Shown here: one piece after another, positions 1 to 8,477 of the stretch
Layout of the letters: each line of letters opens with the position of its first letter
Numbering within the stretch: the first letter of the stretch is position 1
DNA from: Akkermansiaceae bacterium
GTDB taxonomy: Bacteria > Verrucomicrobiota > Verrucomicrobiia > Verrucomicrobiales > Akkermansiaceae
Length of the DNA: 38,459 bases
Assembly: GCA_903878115.1 (NCBI GenBank)
Contig: CAIRGO010000137.1
Coordinates: 1-38,459 of the forward strand
Direction of reading: 5' to 3'
The notes under the pieces: model-generated
The model's database searches: none
Told to the model about the DNA's origin: nothing
The model's input: the letters and a program-made list of their open reading frames with translations, nothing else
Made by a program: the position numbers and the translations under genes

Positions 1-810
1 CCGGAGTGGGTTCGTGCCGAAGTTTATCGAACTGTTGCACTGGCATCATCAGGTGATTATGAATCGGCGTTGGCTGCCGCGAACGCTTTGGCCAACTTGC
101 CGATTCCGAAAGAGCGCATCGAATCTGCTGGTGCGCGGATGATGTTTTGGGAGGCTAAAACATTGGCCGCACGTTTATTGATGCGTCGAGGTGCTAAGGG
201 CGATGAAGCATTGGCGATTGCTAGTTTGCCCAAACCCGATGATGTGAAAGATATTGTCTCGCGCACGAAAGTTGGTTCGTTTTATCAAGGCTTAGTGATT
301 GTGTTAGAGGGTAAAAAAGCCCTTGCTGAAGGTGATGCCAAACGCGCAGAAGAGCTGTTTCAGCTAATGGCCATGCATGGCGAAAAAATGGAAGAGGTTC
401 GCGTGCAAGCTGGAAAAGTCGGCGAGCTTTCTCCTTTTCTTCGCGCGTTTGAATGCTTGGAAGTAAGCGCCTCAGAGTTCAAGGGTGATCTTACCATGAA
501 GATTAGCAATGCTACGGTGAACGCGGCTTACAACTGGTTCAGCGGTGCGCGTGACAAACAAAGAATCTCATCGCGCATGATGCCGCCGATTACCTTGTTT
601 CCGATGAGCGCGCATCTTTCCGATTACTATCAAAACAAAAAAGATCTGAAAAGTGCGCGTGAAGCATGCGAAGAAGGATTGTTGTTTTGGCCTAACGATT
701 TAATTTTGTTAGATCATTTGCGAAAAATTGCGACCCTGCAAAATAACACACAGGACAGTAAAAAGTTTGCCGAGAAAATAGAAGATATTAAAAAAGGCTC
801 GAACCATTAG
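1..810 (+). CDS. TPR-like helical repeat protein, 3' end only
   Basis: The reading frame is open from the first base of the window, so the true start lies upstream and at least 269 codons are present. The visible protein is rich in Ala, Glu, Lys and Leu and looks like paired helices of TPR type. Two stretches carry the small-residue/acidic pattern of TPR units: one around ALAEGDAKRAEELF, and one near the C-terminus around YYQNKKDLKSAREACEEGL followed by FWPND. No catalytic motif is visible in this part. A role as a scaffold, or as the TPR half of a larger secreted or membrane protein, is inference. The stop codon overlaps the convergent membrane-protein gene by four bases, leaving no room for a separate terminator. 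I do not recognise a specific family. Confidence 0.75.
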   Translation, partial: PEWVRAEVYRTVALASSGDYESALAAANALANLPIPKERIESAGARMMFWEAKTLAARLLMRRGAKGDEALAIASLPKPDDVKDIVSRTKVGSFYQGLVIVLEGKKALAEGDAKRAEELFQLMAMHGEKMEEVRVQAGKVGELSPFLRAFECLEVSASEFKGDLTMKISNATVNAAYNWFSGARDKQRISSRMMPPITLFPMSAHLSDYYQNKKDLKSAREACEEGLLFWPNDLILLDHLRKIATLQNNTQDSKKFAEKIEDIKKGSNH

Positions 811-1199
811 TCCTGCTCGTTCGCCAACATTTTTCTTAGCCGTTCGGCAAAGAGAGATCTGACGATCAAAATCATGTAGCAAAAGGTAAGGATTGCTACG
901 ATCATTTCAAGCATCGGCGTAGCTGGTGGTTTTGGCGCTGGATGCGCGATCCACTCGGCCCAGTTGGGTAGATTGACCATGGTGCGGCAGAAACCCAGTA
1001 GCGCAACAATTCCGCTGCCGACAATACCGTGCCAGTAATTTTTTATCGAGAAAATCCAGCAGATGATAAATGAGCCACCGAGAGTGAGTCCGCCTAACAG
1101 AAAAGAAAAACTCTCATTTCGATCAGGCAATATTGTTTTGCCAAAAATCCCAATGGCAAGACAAATTAAACCTAACAGAAATGAAAGTCTTGGTAACAT
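807..1199 (-). CDS. Small integral membrane protein, four predicted helices
   Basis: This 130-residue protein has four hydrophobic segments at about residues 5-24, 31-51, 55-75 and 98-118, joined by short polar loops and followed by a basic/acidic tail (RLRKMLANEQD). No enzymatic motif is recognisable. The ATG lies eight bases after the leuB stop codon, so it is probably the second gene of a leuB transcript. Its 3' end overlaps the convergent TPR-like gene by four bases. The membrane topology is read directly from the sequence, but the function is unknown. Co-transcription with leuB does not by itself imply a role in leucine synthesis. Confidence 0.7.
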   Translation of the reverse strand: MLPRLSFLLGLICLAIGIFGKTILPDRNESFSFLLGGLTLGGSFIICWIFSIKNYWHGIVGSGIVALLGFCRTMVNLPNWAEWIAHPAPKPPATPMLEMIVAILTFCYMILIVRSLFAERLRKMLANEQD

Positions 1200-1207
1200 T
1201 TTTTACG

Positions 1208-2302
1208 TTAGATTCTAGCCAAGATGGCATCACCCATTTGCGCTGAATTCACGCGCGTTTCACCCGCTGCTCCTGTGGCGATGTCGCCAGTGCGGAAGCC
1301 ATCACGAATGGTAGCGGACACAGCGGCATCAATCGCATCTGCTGCGGCAACTTCACCAAGTGAATAGCGGAGCAGCATCGATACACTGAGAATTTGCGCA
1401 ATCGGATTCGCAATGCCCATGCCTGCAATGTCGGGAGCGGATCCGCCCGATGGCTCATACATGCCGAAATACAATCCTTTATCATTTTTTGCGCCGAGTG
1501 ATGCAGATGGCAGCATGCCTAACGATCCAGAAATCATCGCCATTTCGTCAGAGAGAATATCGCCAAAAAGATTTTCGGTCACGAGAACATCAAACTCCGC
1601 AGGGCGTTTCACCAATTGCATCGCGGCATTGTCGACATACATGTGCGTGAGCGCTACATCAGGAAATTCTTTGGCGACTTCGTTCGCCGTCTCGCGCCAC
1701 AGCACCGATGAGGCGAGCACATTGGCTTTGTCCACCGACATCAAACGTTTGTCGCGACCACGTGCCGCAGTAAATGCCACGCGCAGAATTCGCTCGATTT
1801 CGGATTTTTTATAAATCATCGTATCGAATGCCACAGGTTCGCCATTTTCTTCGCGGCGACCTTTTGGTTGGCCGAAATAAACGCCACCTGTGAGTTCGCG
1901 CACGCAGAGCACATCAAACCCATTGGCGATCAATTCGTTTTTCACAGGTGAAGCATGAATTAATGCTGGCAAACATACACCTGGACGAAGATTGGCAAAA
2001 AGCCCGAAATGTTTACGCAGCGGCAACAACGCACCACGTTCTGGCTGAATATCTGGTGGCAACGATTCCCATTTGGGACCGCCTACGGAGCCGAATAAAA
2101 TCGCATCAGCTTTCTCAGAAGCTGCAATGGTTTCTGGAGGTAATGGATGCCCAGTTGCATCAATCGCCGCGCCACCAACGAGGTGTTCGCTGCGATTTAC
2201 GGTGAAGTTAAATTTTTCGGTTACAGCATCAAGCACGCGTAATGCTTGCGTCATGACTTCAGGTCCGATTCCGTCGCCGGAGAGAATAGTAATAGTATGC
2301 AT
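1208..2302 (-). CDS. leuB: 3-isopropylmalate dehydrogenase
   Basis: LeuB oxidises and decarboxylates (2R,3S)-3-isopropylmalate to 2-oxoisocaproate with NAD+, the third step of leucine synthesis in the cytoplasm. The protein starts [16 protein letters not shown], the usual N-terminus of the isocitrate/isopropylmalate dehydrogenase family. It carries the substrate-loop arginines, the VDKANVL segment, the metal-binding stretch [19 protein letters not shown] and the NAD-binding [19 protein letters not shown]. Length from this ATG is 364 residues, close to the E. coli enzyme. An upstream in-frame GTG at 2347 would add 15 residues ([14 protein letters not shown]) without family support, so I chose the ATG at 2302. 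No leuC, leuD or leuA lies nearby, and no Shine-Dalgarno motif is visible. Confidence 0.97.
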   Translation of the reverse strand: MHTITILSGDGIGPEVMTQALRVLDAVTEKFNFTVNRSEHLVGGAAIDATGHPLPPETIAASEKADAILFGSVGGPKWESLPPDIQPERGALLPLRKHFGLFANLRPGVCLPALIHASPVKNELIANGFDVLCVRELTGGVYFGQPKGRREENGEPVAFDTMIYKKSEIERILRVAFTAARGRDKRLMSVDKANVLASSVLWRETANEVAKEFPDVALTHMYVDNAAMQLVKRPAEFDVLVTENLFGDILSDEMAMISGSLGMLPSASLGAKNDKGLYFGMYEPSGGSAPDIAGMGIANPIAQILSVSMLLRYSLGEVAAADAIDAAVSATIRDGFRTGDIATGAAGETRVNSAQMGDAILARI

Positions 2303-2594
2303 GGGTCGATTAGTGTGTGAGGGCCGCGAGGTTTTGGTAAAATGCACAAGGAATCAAGCACCATTGTCATGATTGATGAGATTTCTTCCACTGCTGAGAA
2401 TTTGTTTTTTTGGTGGAGGCCGTAGTAAGAGCCAGTGGCCGGAAATGAGGACGAAAAAAAGGGGGGCGGAGTTAATGTAAAATCACAATATGCAAGATCC
2501 CTATTTACTTCATAACAAGGCTTGCCGAAGCGCCCGATTTTTTTGACAATCATGTGACACTTTATCTGTCGGATTCTGTTACATTTTGCCTGCT

Positions 2595-2746
2595 ATGAAA
2601 TACAAAACATTAATCATTTCAGCATTCACTATCGCCGCCCTCCACGGGCAGGAAATAAAGCTGTTCCCTTAGTAAGCGTCACAGTCGCAAACAATGGTCC
2701 AGCCCAATCAATTGATCCCTTTGCAGTCGGCAACCCCAAACAATAG
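2595..2746 (+). pseudogene. Decayed secreted-protein start, frameshifted
   Basis: An ATG at 2595 opens a signal-peptide-like sequence (MKYKTLIISAFTIAALHGQE), but the frame stops at 2672 after 25 codons. A second frame carries on sensibly from about 2648 (AGNKAVPLVSVTVANNGPAQ) to a TAG at 2744-2746. Together the two frames read like the start of a short secreted protein broken by an indel. A chance hydrophobic ORF cannot be excluded, because the stretch is short and I recognise no homologue. Confidence 0.3.
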
Positions 2747-2782
2747 AGTAAGCAGCGGAATTGAGGCCTCGGCGATCTCACT

Positions 2783-3055
2783 GTGAGACCGAGCTCATTG
2801 CTCGCCGTGCGCAATGGCGAAACCATCGAACTCACGCCACGCGAGGTATCGATGCTACGACTCCTCCACGACCACAGTGGCGAGCCTGTCACCCGCGATG
2901 CATTTCTCGATACTTGCTGGGGACTCAATTATTTCCCCGATTCCCGCACACTCGATCAACACATTTTCCTACTCCGAAAAAAAATCGAGTTAGATCCCAC
3001 CAATCCAAAAATCATCCAAAGCGTTCGTGCTGTGTGCTATCGGTATCCTGCTTAG
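2783..3055 (+). pseudogene. Orphan OmpR/PhoB-type winged-helix domain (response-regulator remnant)
   Basis: The 90-residue frame is the C-terminal DNA-binding half of an OmpR/PhoB response regulator. It shows the NGETIELTPREVSMLRLL opening, the recognition-helix pattern DSRTLDQHIFLLRKKI, the D-x-x-NPK turn and the wing strand IQSVRAVCYRY, and it ends correctly a few residues later. No receiver domain precedes it. The frame is closed by TGA at 2762-2764, only six codons upstream of the GTG at 2783, and those codons (GLGDLT) look like the strand that normally leads into the domain. The receiver half has therefore been lost, and no histidine kinase gene follows. It is most likely a truncated relic. 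Expression as a minimal DNA-binding protein from GTG is a weaker possibility. Confidence 0.6.
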
Positions 3056-3202
3056 GCTGAGTCTAACGAAAAGTAGCGACTGGCTGATCTCAACACTGAG
3101 ACTGAGATATTTTGGTATTTCAGAAATGACCTCGTTGTTCTGCCAGACTCGGCGTCCGTCGATGAATATCGCATTACCGCACTGGGGCCGCGCCATGTAG
3201 TA

Positions 3203-4372
3203 TTATTTATCCTTCGCTGGCGGTCCATCGCGTCGCGGGGCGAGTTGATCATCGAGCCAAGCACCGACTTTTTCAGCCCACAACTGTCCGTGTTTTTGCA
3301 GACCATTGCCGTTGAAATGAACGCCCGCCCGCAAGTCGCCGCGCAGCGCGTCGGTGTCCACGCCCTCCCACGACAATCCCTTGCTCCAGAGGCTTTTCAT
3401 GGCTTTGCGAAACTCGGTGTTCTCCTGTTCCTGCTCACTGTGAAAAGTCGCAATCGCGGTGAACCACGGCACCGGCCATGCGGCTTGGTTGCGCGAGCTG
3501 CGGATGAGTTTTTCCATGAACTCGACGTATTGCGCCCCGCTGATCTGTCGGGCGGCGTTGCTTTGCCCAGCATCGCTTTCACCCTGATGCCAGATCACCG
3601 CACGAAAACCGCCGATGCCGAGATCCTTCATCGGCTGGCAGAGTTTGGCGAACAGCACGCCGTCGGACTCGAACTCGTCGCCCTTCGGCACCACTCCTTT
3701 TCCTGTGGTAGTGTTTTGCTTGAAACGGACACCCTTGGGCAACCACTCCCGCACGCTAGTGCTACCCACCGCCACTGGCACGATACCGATGATTACTCCA
3801 TAACGAGCGGTCATTGCATCGCCAAAAGCCGGTATGAAGCTGCCACCATTTCCGCTGGCGCCGCGCTGCGGATCATTCGCGATGCTCCATTGCTTGCCAT
3901 CGAACGAGCTCACGAGCTGTGACTTCGTCATCTGCTTTTCCGAACCATGATTTGCCGCATTCGACTGACCCGCGACGATGAATACTTCGCCCAAGCCGAC
4001 ATGTTCCACCGCCGCCTCGGCCACTGTTTTGCCGTCTTTTAGCCCGCGCACTTCCACCCGATACCACCCAGCACTTGGCTTGGTTTTTACGTCCAAAGCG
4101 ATCTTACCACTCGCAACGGGCGATTTGATATTCTCCCAAGCAACTCCAGCAGAATCGCTGCCGTTCGCGATCACGCGGTATTGCCAAGTATCGGCATCCA
4201 CAAGCACCGAGCCACGAATTACGATGGTGCCCTCGTCAACCGTCCGTCTTTGGAAGACCTGATAGTCCAGCGGAGAAGATAAGGCTACCTCGGGTGTCAC
4301 TGGTGCCGCAGTAAGTAAGTTTAGCGGGAGAAGCATTAGTGAGAGGATCAGGGAAGGTATCGTTTTATGCAT
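3203..4372 (-). CDS. Secreted carbohydrate esterase, SASA / sialate O-acetylesterase-like
   Basis: This is a 389-residue protein with a signal peptide (hydrophobic residues 6-22, ending LLTAAP). A beta-rich N-terminal domain (about 35-125) leads into an SGNH-type esterase. The nucleophile block is VAGQSNAANHG with Ser137, the IWHQGESD block covers residues 260-267, and DLRAGVHF supplies the likely Asp346/His352 pair. These blocks define the SASA/carbohydrate-esterase-6-like family, which removes acetyl groups from sugars such as xylan or sialic acid; the exact substrate cannot be read from the sequence. It is the last gene of a minus-strand cluster, 82 bases after the phosphatase, and probably shares its transcript. 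The C-terminus is charged (RRDGPPAKDK). Base composition is GC-rich relative to the housekeeping genes. Confidence 0.88.
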   Translation of the reverse strand: MHKTIPSLILSLMLLPLNLLTAAPVTPEVALSSPLDYQVFQRRTVDEGTIVIRGSVLVDADTWQYRVIANGSDSAGVAWENIKSPVASGKIALDVKTKPSAGWYRVEVRGLKDGKTVAEAAVEHVGLGEVFIVAGQSNAANHGSEKQMTKSQLVSSFDGKQWSIANDPQRGASGNGGSFIPAFGDAMTARYGVIIGIVPVAVGSTSVREWLPKGVRFKQNTTTGKGVVPKGDEFESDGVLFAKLCQPMKDLGIGGFRAVIWHQGESDAGQSNAARQISGAQYVEFMEKLIRSSRNQAAWPVPWFTAIATFHSEQEQENTEFRKAMKSLWSKGLSWEGVDTDALRGDLRAGVHFNGNGLQKHGQLWAEKVGAWLDDQLAPRRDGPPAKDK

Positions 4373-4454
4373 GGGAATTAGACTCGAAATGGAAGTGAAG
4401 AAAAGCGGCGATGGGGAGTAGACTCGATTTCGAAAAAGGGCAGGGTATCTCTGA

Positions 4455-5915
4455 TTAGCGAGTTGGTTTGGTTATGAGGCAGCGGTCAATTTCCTGACCG
4501 GTGGCATCGAGCGCACGCAGCAGCAGTCGGTCCGTCGTTAGTTCGAAGACGGTGAACGAATGTCGGTCTGCCACGAACTTCGCGGTGTAGGGCACCCAGT
4601 TTCCGGGCTTCTGGCTCTGGAAAAAGGCCGCATTCTTTTCGAGTTCGCCTTTGTAGAGTGTGCCGCCACCTCCTCCGGCGACGAGGTGGATTAGGCCATT
4701 GGGCCGAGTGTGAGTCACGCCGTCGAAGACCGTGTCGAGTTTGAAATTACCGTTGACGAGGCCTCCGGCCGGAACCTTCACGGAGTCGGGCGTGAACCGA
4801 AGCGGGACACTGCGCTGGTAGTTGTGCACGTGACCGGAACAGATCAGATCAGCCCCGCAGCGCTCGAACAGTGGGGCGAGCAGTCGCGTTTTCTGCTCGT
4901 TGTAATGCTCGCGCGAGCTATGAAACATGGGCGCGTGGATGCAGACGAATTTCCACGGAGCATGGCTGACGGTGAGATCGCGTTCGATCCATTCGAGCAT
5001 CTTCGGTGAGTCGAGTTTCGCGTAGCCGTTATTGTCGAGGATCAGGAAATGCGCCGGACCGTCGTCGAACGAGTAGTTTCCGAGGGCTGGATAGCTGCTG
5101 CCGGCCGACTGGCGAAATGTGGCGGCGGCAGGCGAGGTTCCGAGTGGCGTGCTCCAGGGTCCTTCGCCGGGACCATTGGCAGGAGCTTGGAAAAAGTAAT
5201 AGGCACCGAGAACGTCCGGAGTATCTAGCAGGTTGTGGGTGTCGACGTCGTGGTTTCCGAGCACCGCATAAAACGGAATGGAGGCCATCAAGGACGGTCC
5301 GCTGAGTGGATTGTAGGTGTTCCAGTAGTGATCGAGATACTGGCTGACGCGGCCAGTGGGATAGACCAGATCCCCAAGGGCTACGACAAAAGCAGGATCT
5401 ACCTTTGCGATCTGGGCGGCGACGGCATCCTGTCCGGTTTGGCCATTTGCTAGATCACCGACCATCACAAAGCGGATCGGTTTCCCAGCGCTCGCGCTGG
5501 TCCGAAAGGTGCCAGAGCCGATCTCCTGACCCGCCCGTTTCACTTGGTAATGGATCGTGCGATCCATGGGCAAGCCGTCGATCGAGGCGGTGTATTTGAA
5601 GAAGTGCTGCTCGTGTTCGGCAGTCCCCTTGACTTTGTCTTCACCGGGCTCGTTCTCTGCTGGCTTGCGAGTGGATTTTGCTGGGCCGAAATCGAGTTTC
5701 ACACGCTCGGGTGTCACAATGCGGGTGGGAAAATTCTCGCCGCTGAACTCGACGCTGAACTCACCAGGGACCTGGTCCGTCAGCCAGAGGATTCGTTTCG
5801 ACTCGGCTCCAGCGATCGTGGAAATAGGTCCCGGCTGGACATAGGGCCGCACGACCAGCGACTGGCCAGAAAGTGCGGAGTGGAACAGCAAGACTGCGAA
5901 GATTGTAGTTTTCAT
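4455..5915 (-). CDS. Secreted purple acid phosphatase-like metallophosphoesterase
   Basis: The 486-residue protein begins with a signal peptide (MKTTIFAVLLFHSALSGQS). A beta-sandwich N-terminal domain (about 20-140) precedes a calcineurin-like catalytic domain. The metal-binding motifs appear in order: MVGDLA with Asp154, GDLVYP at 181-186, GNHD at 220-223, IHAPMFHS with His327, and GHVHNYQR at 361-368. This order, with the Tyr in GDLVY and the N-terminal sandwich, is that of purple acid phosphatases, dinuclear metal enzymes that hydrolyse phosphomonoesters outside the cytoplasm. Its ATG overlaps the stop codon of the upstream LamG-phosphoesterase (ATGA), so the two are very likely translationally coupled. 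The natural substrate is unknown. Confidence 0.9.
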   Translation of the reverse strand: MKTTIFAVLLFHSALSGQSLVVRPYVQPGPISTIAGAESKRILWLTDQVPGEFSVEFSGENFPTRIVTPERVKLDFGPAKSTRKPAENEPGEDKVKGTAEHEQHFFKYTASIDGLPMDRTIHYQVKRAGQEIGSGTFRTSASAGKPIRFVMVGDLANGQTGQDAVAAQIAKVDPAFVVALGDLVYPTGRVSQYLDHYWNTYNPLSGPSLMASIPFYAVLGNHDVDTHNLLDTPDVLGAYYFFQAPANGPGEGPWSTPLGTSPAAATFRQSAGSSYPALGNYSFDDGPAHFLILDNNGYAKLDSPKMLEWIERDLTVSHAPWKFVCIHAPMFHSSREHYNEQKTRLLAPLFERCGADLICSGHVHNYQRSVPLRFTPDSVKVPAGGLVNGNFKLDTVFDGVTHTRPNGLIHLVAGGGGGTLYKGELEKNAAFFQSQKPGNWVPYTAKFVADRHSFTVFELTTDRLLLRALDATGQEIDRCLITKPTR

Positions 5916-8116
5916 GGCTTTGGACTTTCAACTGGGGCTCCCAGAGGCATGCGTTTCTGGATGCCCCAGGCGCCGAGCTTTCGCTGGGTGACGATTAGTT
6001 CCTTATCGGTGATTCTTACCACGAGGAAGTCGCCGGTGTCGCCATCACCGCGTGCGGTAGCACCATCATGGATGGTAAGCAAGCCATGCCAGGGCACGAA
6101 GGCTGCGCCGTGCGAGTGGCCATTGATCAGACAGGCGATGTGATAGGGTTTCACAACTTCGTAAAATCGCTCCTTGGCATCGGCATGCCACCAGTCGGAC
6201 ATGCCACCGAGCCAGCCGAAGTGCTGGAAAACGACCACCCAGCGACCGCTGTTGCCGACATTCTTCGCGAGGTCTTCTTTCAGGAAACGAAGCGCTCCTT
6301 CTGGATCGTGCTCGCGGCCGTTCACGCCCTTCACGTCCTCAGGACCATTTCCTCCGAACAGATTCAACTGCACAAGATGCACCTGATCCCAATCCCATGA
6401 GTAATGAAGACCATTCGTTGATACCGAAGTGAGTCCGCTCCGCTTGGCATTTCGCTCCTTGATTCCTGCCCGCGTGATGCTTTTCGCAGGACCTCCATCG
6501 TGATTGCCAAAGCCCTCAAAAAGCGGATAGCAAAGTCGCCCGTCTGTACCTGTCAGGCCGTAGTCCCGACAAAAATCTGACCACTGCGCATGCGCTGTTT
6601 CCGCGTTGAAACCCTCGTCGAGCAGGTCGCCGTTCATCGCCACTCCACGAGGTGTTCTGACCACTCCACCACCTATCGAAGCCGGCAGCGATTCGCCGGG
6701 AAGGGCATTCATTTGATCAATCACACGACGGTTGATCGCGGCATTGTTTTCACGACCGTAGTGGCTGTCGGAGCCCACAAAAAAGGTGACGTCGTTCTTC
6801 ACTAGTTCATCCCTCGTGCGGAAGGTCCAGATTGCTCCGCGCGTGGCGGGTTGAGTGCCGTTGTCGGAATCGACCCGCCAGAAGCAGCGGGTTCCGGGAA
6901 GCAGGGCGATTGGCAGTGAAAAACTCCGCGCCTGGCCAGAAAGTTCGGCCATCGGTTTGGTGGCATGTTCGACCTCGTCAGCGGTCGCACCAATATAGAC
7001 GCGCTGTCGAGTGGCATACTGGCCGGGCTGCCAAGTAAGAATTTTCGTGGTGACAGCGACGTTGCTGTCATGATCACGTGGCAATGGACCTGCCGCTAGA
7101 CCGGCATCGGCCTTGAAGGACCAGACCAGTCCCGGCGCGATCAACTTGCCCTGTTTGTCGATCTGGTCGACCCGCCAGAAATACGTTGTTCCCACCTTCA
7201 GGCCTTTTTGTTCAAGCTCCGATGTTGTCACCCGCCTTGCGAGCTCTTGTTTCCCGGCCTCCACAGCGCTGCGATCACTATCCACGTAAACGACGAAGCT
7301 GATGGCTTCCGGAGATCCTGGCTGCCAGCGAAGTCTCACGTTTAACGCGGTGGTCGTGGTATCGTTCGCAGGCTCGGGTGCGAAGGCTGTTTTCAATCCG
7401 GCACTAAGTCGCAGTTCGCTTTGAGAAAGTACCACGGGCAGCATTCGCAATCGGGCGATCGCACCGGTGAAGTGTTTCAGCTTGCCTGCCTCATTGGTTT
7501 CACCAGAAGCCCCGACATGAATGACGGCCTGCGGGGTGATCGTGAATTTTAGGGCTCTTTCAAGATCAAGCTCACCGTCAACATAGACGCGCAGTGTGCT
7601 GTCGCCGCCAACACCACCGTAAGTCCACGCGAGGTGATGCCAGGCGTTCGGGTCAGGCAGTGTAGTAAACGGAGTCGTCGCCTTGAAACCGGATCTAAAC
7701 GCTCCAGACGTGGAACTGCCAGCGAAGCTGAACTCGGTTCCCGGTCCGCCCTTGGACGGAGCCAGAACCATCAATGTTTCGGACTTTTCCACGGTGGGAT
7801 TGAGCACCCAAGCCTCCACGGTGAAAGGGCTCTTCTCGAAACCGGCAGGTAAAGCGAATCCCGATATCAAGTCATTCCCGCCGCTGAACTCGACCGCCTG
7901 CCGACCGTTCACCATCGCCACCCGCAGCGGCTGCTCCGATTTAAGCAGACCAGCATAGGTTCCTTTCGCAGGCCACTCCTGGATCGACCCTTGGACAAGC
8001 TGTGACGCGTCCAAGTCGAATATCGCATCGCCAGCCTTTGTGGGCTCAGAGATCGAAGTGTAGGCAAATACTGCTGTGCACAAAAGTGAGAGGAGGATGG
8101 AAAGGTTCCGTTTCAT
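5912..8116 (-). CDS. Secreted LamG-Fn3-metallophosphoesterase fusion
   Basis: The 734-residue protein is multi-domain. A signal peptide (1-22) is followed by a LamG/concanavalin-like domain (about 30-238; AIFDLDASQL, WHHLAWTYGG, LRVYVDGELD). Two fibronectin-III-like modules follow (about 248-336 and 342-434, each with a YFWRVD or CFWRVD strand), then a calcineurin-like phosphoesterase (about 443-722). Metal-ligand motifs are VGSDSHYG (Asp450/His452), NGDLLDEG (Asp497), GFGNHDGG (537-540), QHFGW (His632) and NGHSHG (666-669). The LamG module suggests binding to a sugar polymer or cell surface while the enzyme removes phosphate. It is the first gene of the cluster and overlaps the next by ATGA. 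The upstream region is shared with the divergent gene at 8478. Confidence 0.88.
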   Translation of the reverse strand: MKRNLSILLSLLCTAVFAYTSISEPTKAGDAIFDLDASQLVQGSIQEWPAKGTYAGLLKSEQPLRVAMVNGRQAVEFSGGNDLISGFALPAGFEKSPFTVEAWVLNPTVEKSETLMVLAPSKGGPGTEFSFAGSSTSGAFRSGFKATTPFTTLPDPNAWHHLAWTYGGVGGDSTLRVYVDGELDLERALKFTITPQAVIHVGASGETNEAGKLKHFTGAIARLRMLPVVLSQSELRLSAGLKTAFAPEPANDTTTTALNVRLRWQPGSPEAISFVVYVDSDRSAVEAGKQELARRVTTSELEQKGLKVGTTYFWRVDQIDKQGKLIAPGLVWSFKADAGLAAGPLPRDHDSNVAVTTKILTWQPGQYATRQRVYIGATADEVEHATKPMAELSGQARSFSLPIALLPGTRCFWRVDSDNGTQPATRGAIWTFRTRDELVKNDVTFFVGSDSHYGRENNAAINRRVIDQMNALPGESLPASIGGGVVRTPRGVAMNGDLLDEGFNAETAHAQWSDFCRDYGLTGTDGRLCYPLFEGFGNHDGGPAKSITRAGIKERNAKRSGLTSVSTNGLHYSWDWDQVHLVQLNLFGGNGPEDVKGVNGREHDPEGALRFLKEDLAKNVGNSGRWVVVFQHFGWLGGMSDWWHADAKERFYEVVKPYHIACLINGHSHGAAFVPWHGLLTIHDGATARGDGDTGDFLVVRITDKELIVTQRKLGAWGIQKRMPLGAPVESPKP

Positions 8117-8477
8117 GGGTTGAACTGCTAGGAAATTGCTTTTGGGATGAAGGTCGTTGCAAGAGCCAAGGTCAGGGGAAATGGGGAACTTGGGCTAATC
8201 TGAAAGGCTGAAAACTGAAATTCTTACATTAAGATAACTCTGCCGAGGCCGGGATTAGGAGGTTACGGGCAATATCACAGCAATTCTCAATTTCAATTTA
8301 TACGCAACTTTCCGCACCGCTTTGTCAAAAATAATTTTTATTCTGGATGATTGTTTTTTTGCTGCGGCACCATTTTGTCAGGTTGATTCGAGAACCGAGA
8401 TTCGTTCGTCTTCCCATGGGATTTCATTACAAATAATGCGCGCTTGCCAGATGCGTGGTTCTTTGTAGATTCGCTGC
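8117..8477. other. Divergent intergenic region, 361 bases
   Basis: This region separates the divergent LamG-phosphoesterase and thioredoxin-fold genes. I see no ORF or RNA gene in it. The half near 8478 is AT-rich and carries a reasonable promoter (8444-8471). The half near 8116 shows no clear -35/-10 pair for the minus-strand cluster. A GC-rich patch near 8242-8255 forms no convincing hairpin. Confidence 0.5.
8444..8471 (+). promoter_or_regulatory. Putative promoter for the thioredoxin-fold gene
   Basis: TTGCCA (8444-8449) and TAGATT (8466-8471) are separated by 16 bases. The -10 box ends six bases before the ATG at 8478, so if it is used the transcript would be leaderless or nearly so. No Shine-Dalgarno motif is present between them, which agrees with that. 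Confidence 0.45.

Larger units (their letters stand above)
2303..3202. other. Gene-poor strip with decayed coding remnants
   Basis: No intact gene is supported in these 900 bases. The strip contains an A-tract and G-run near 2455-2467, a perfect TTGACA at 2543-2548 with no convincing -10 partner, a signal-peptide-like start that breaks within 80 bases (2595), and an orphan winged-helix fragment (2783-3055). The final 150 bases before 3203 hold nothing I can assign. The strip separates leuB from the GC-richer phosphoesterase cluster and may be a junction scar. Confidence 0.6.

Noticed and set aside
2251-2553. Minus-strand ORF overlapping the leuB start, considered as a leucine leader peptide
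   Set aside because: No run of leucine codons followed by a terminator/antiterminator pair was seen. The CILLLFS stretch is just leuB coding sequence in another frame.
2543-2566. Perfect TTGACA followed by TTTATC as a promoter
   Set aside because: The spacing is only 12 bases and what follows is a decayed ORF, so it is too weak to call.
3245-3922. 225-codon plus-strand ORF opposite the SASA esterase
   Set aside because: It is antisense to a gene with complete catalytic motifs, has no recognisable domain, and arises from the GC-rich third positions of the real gene.
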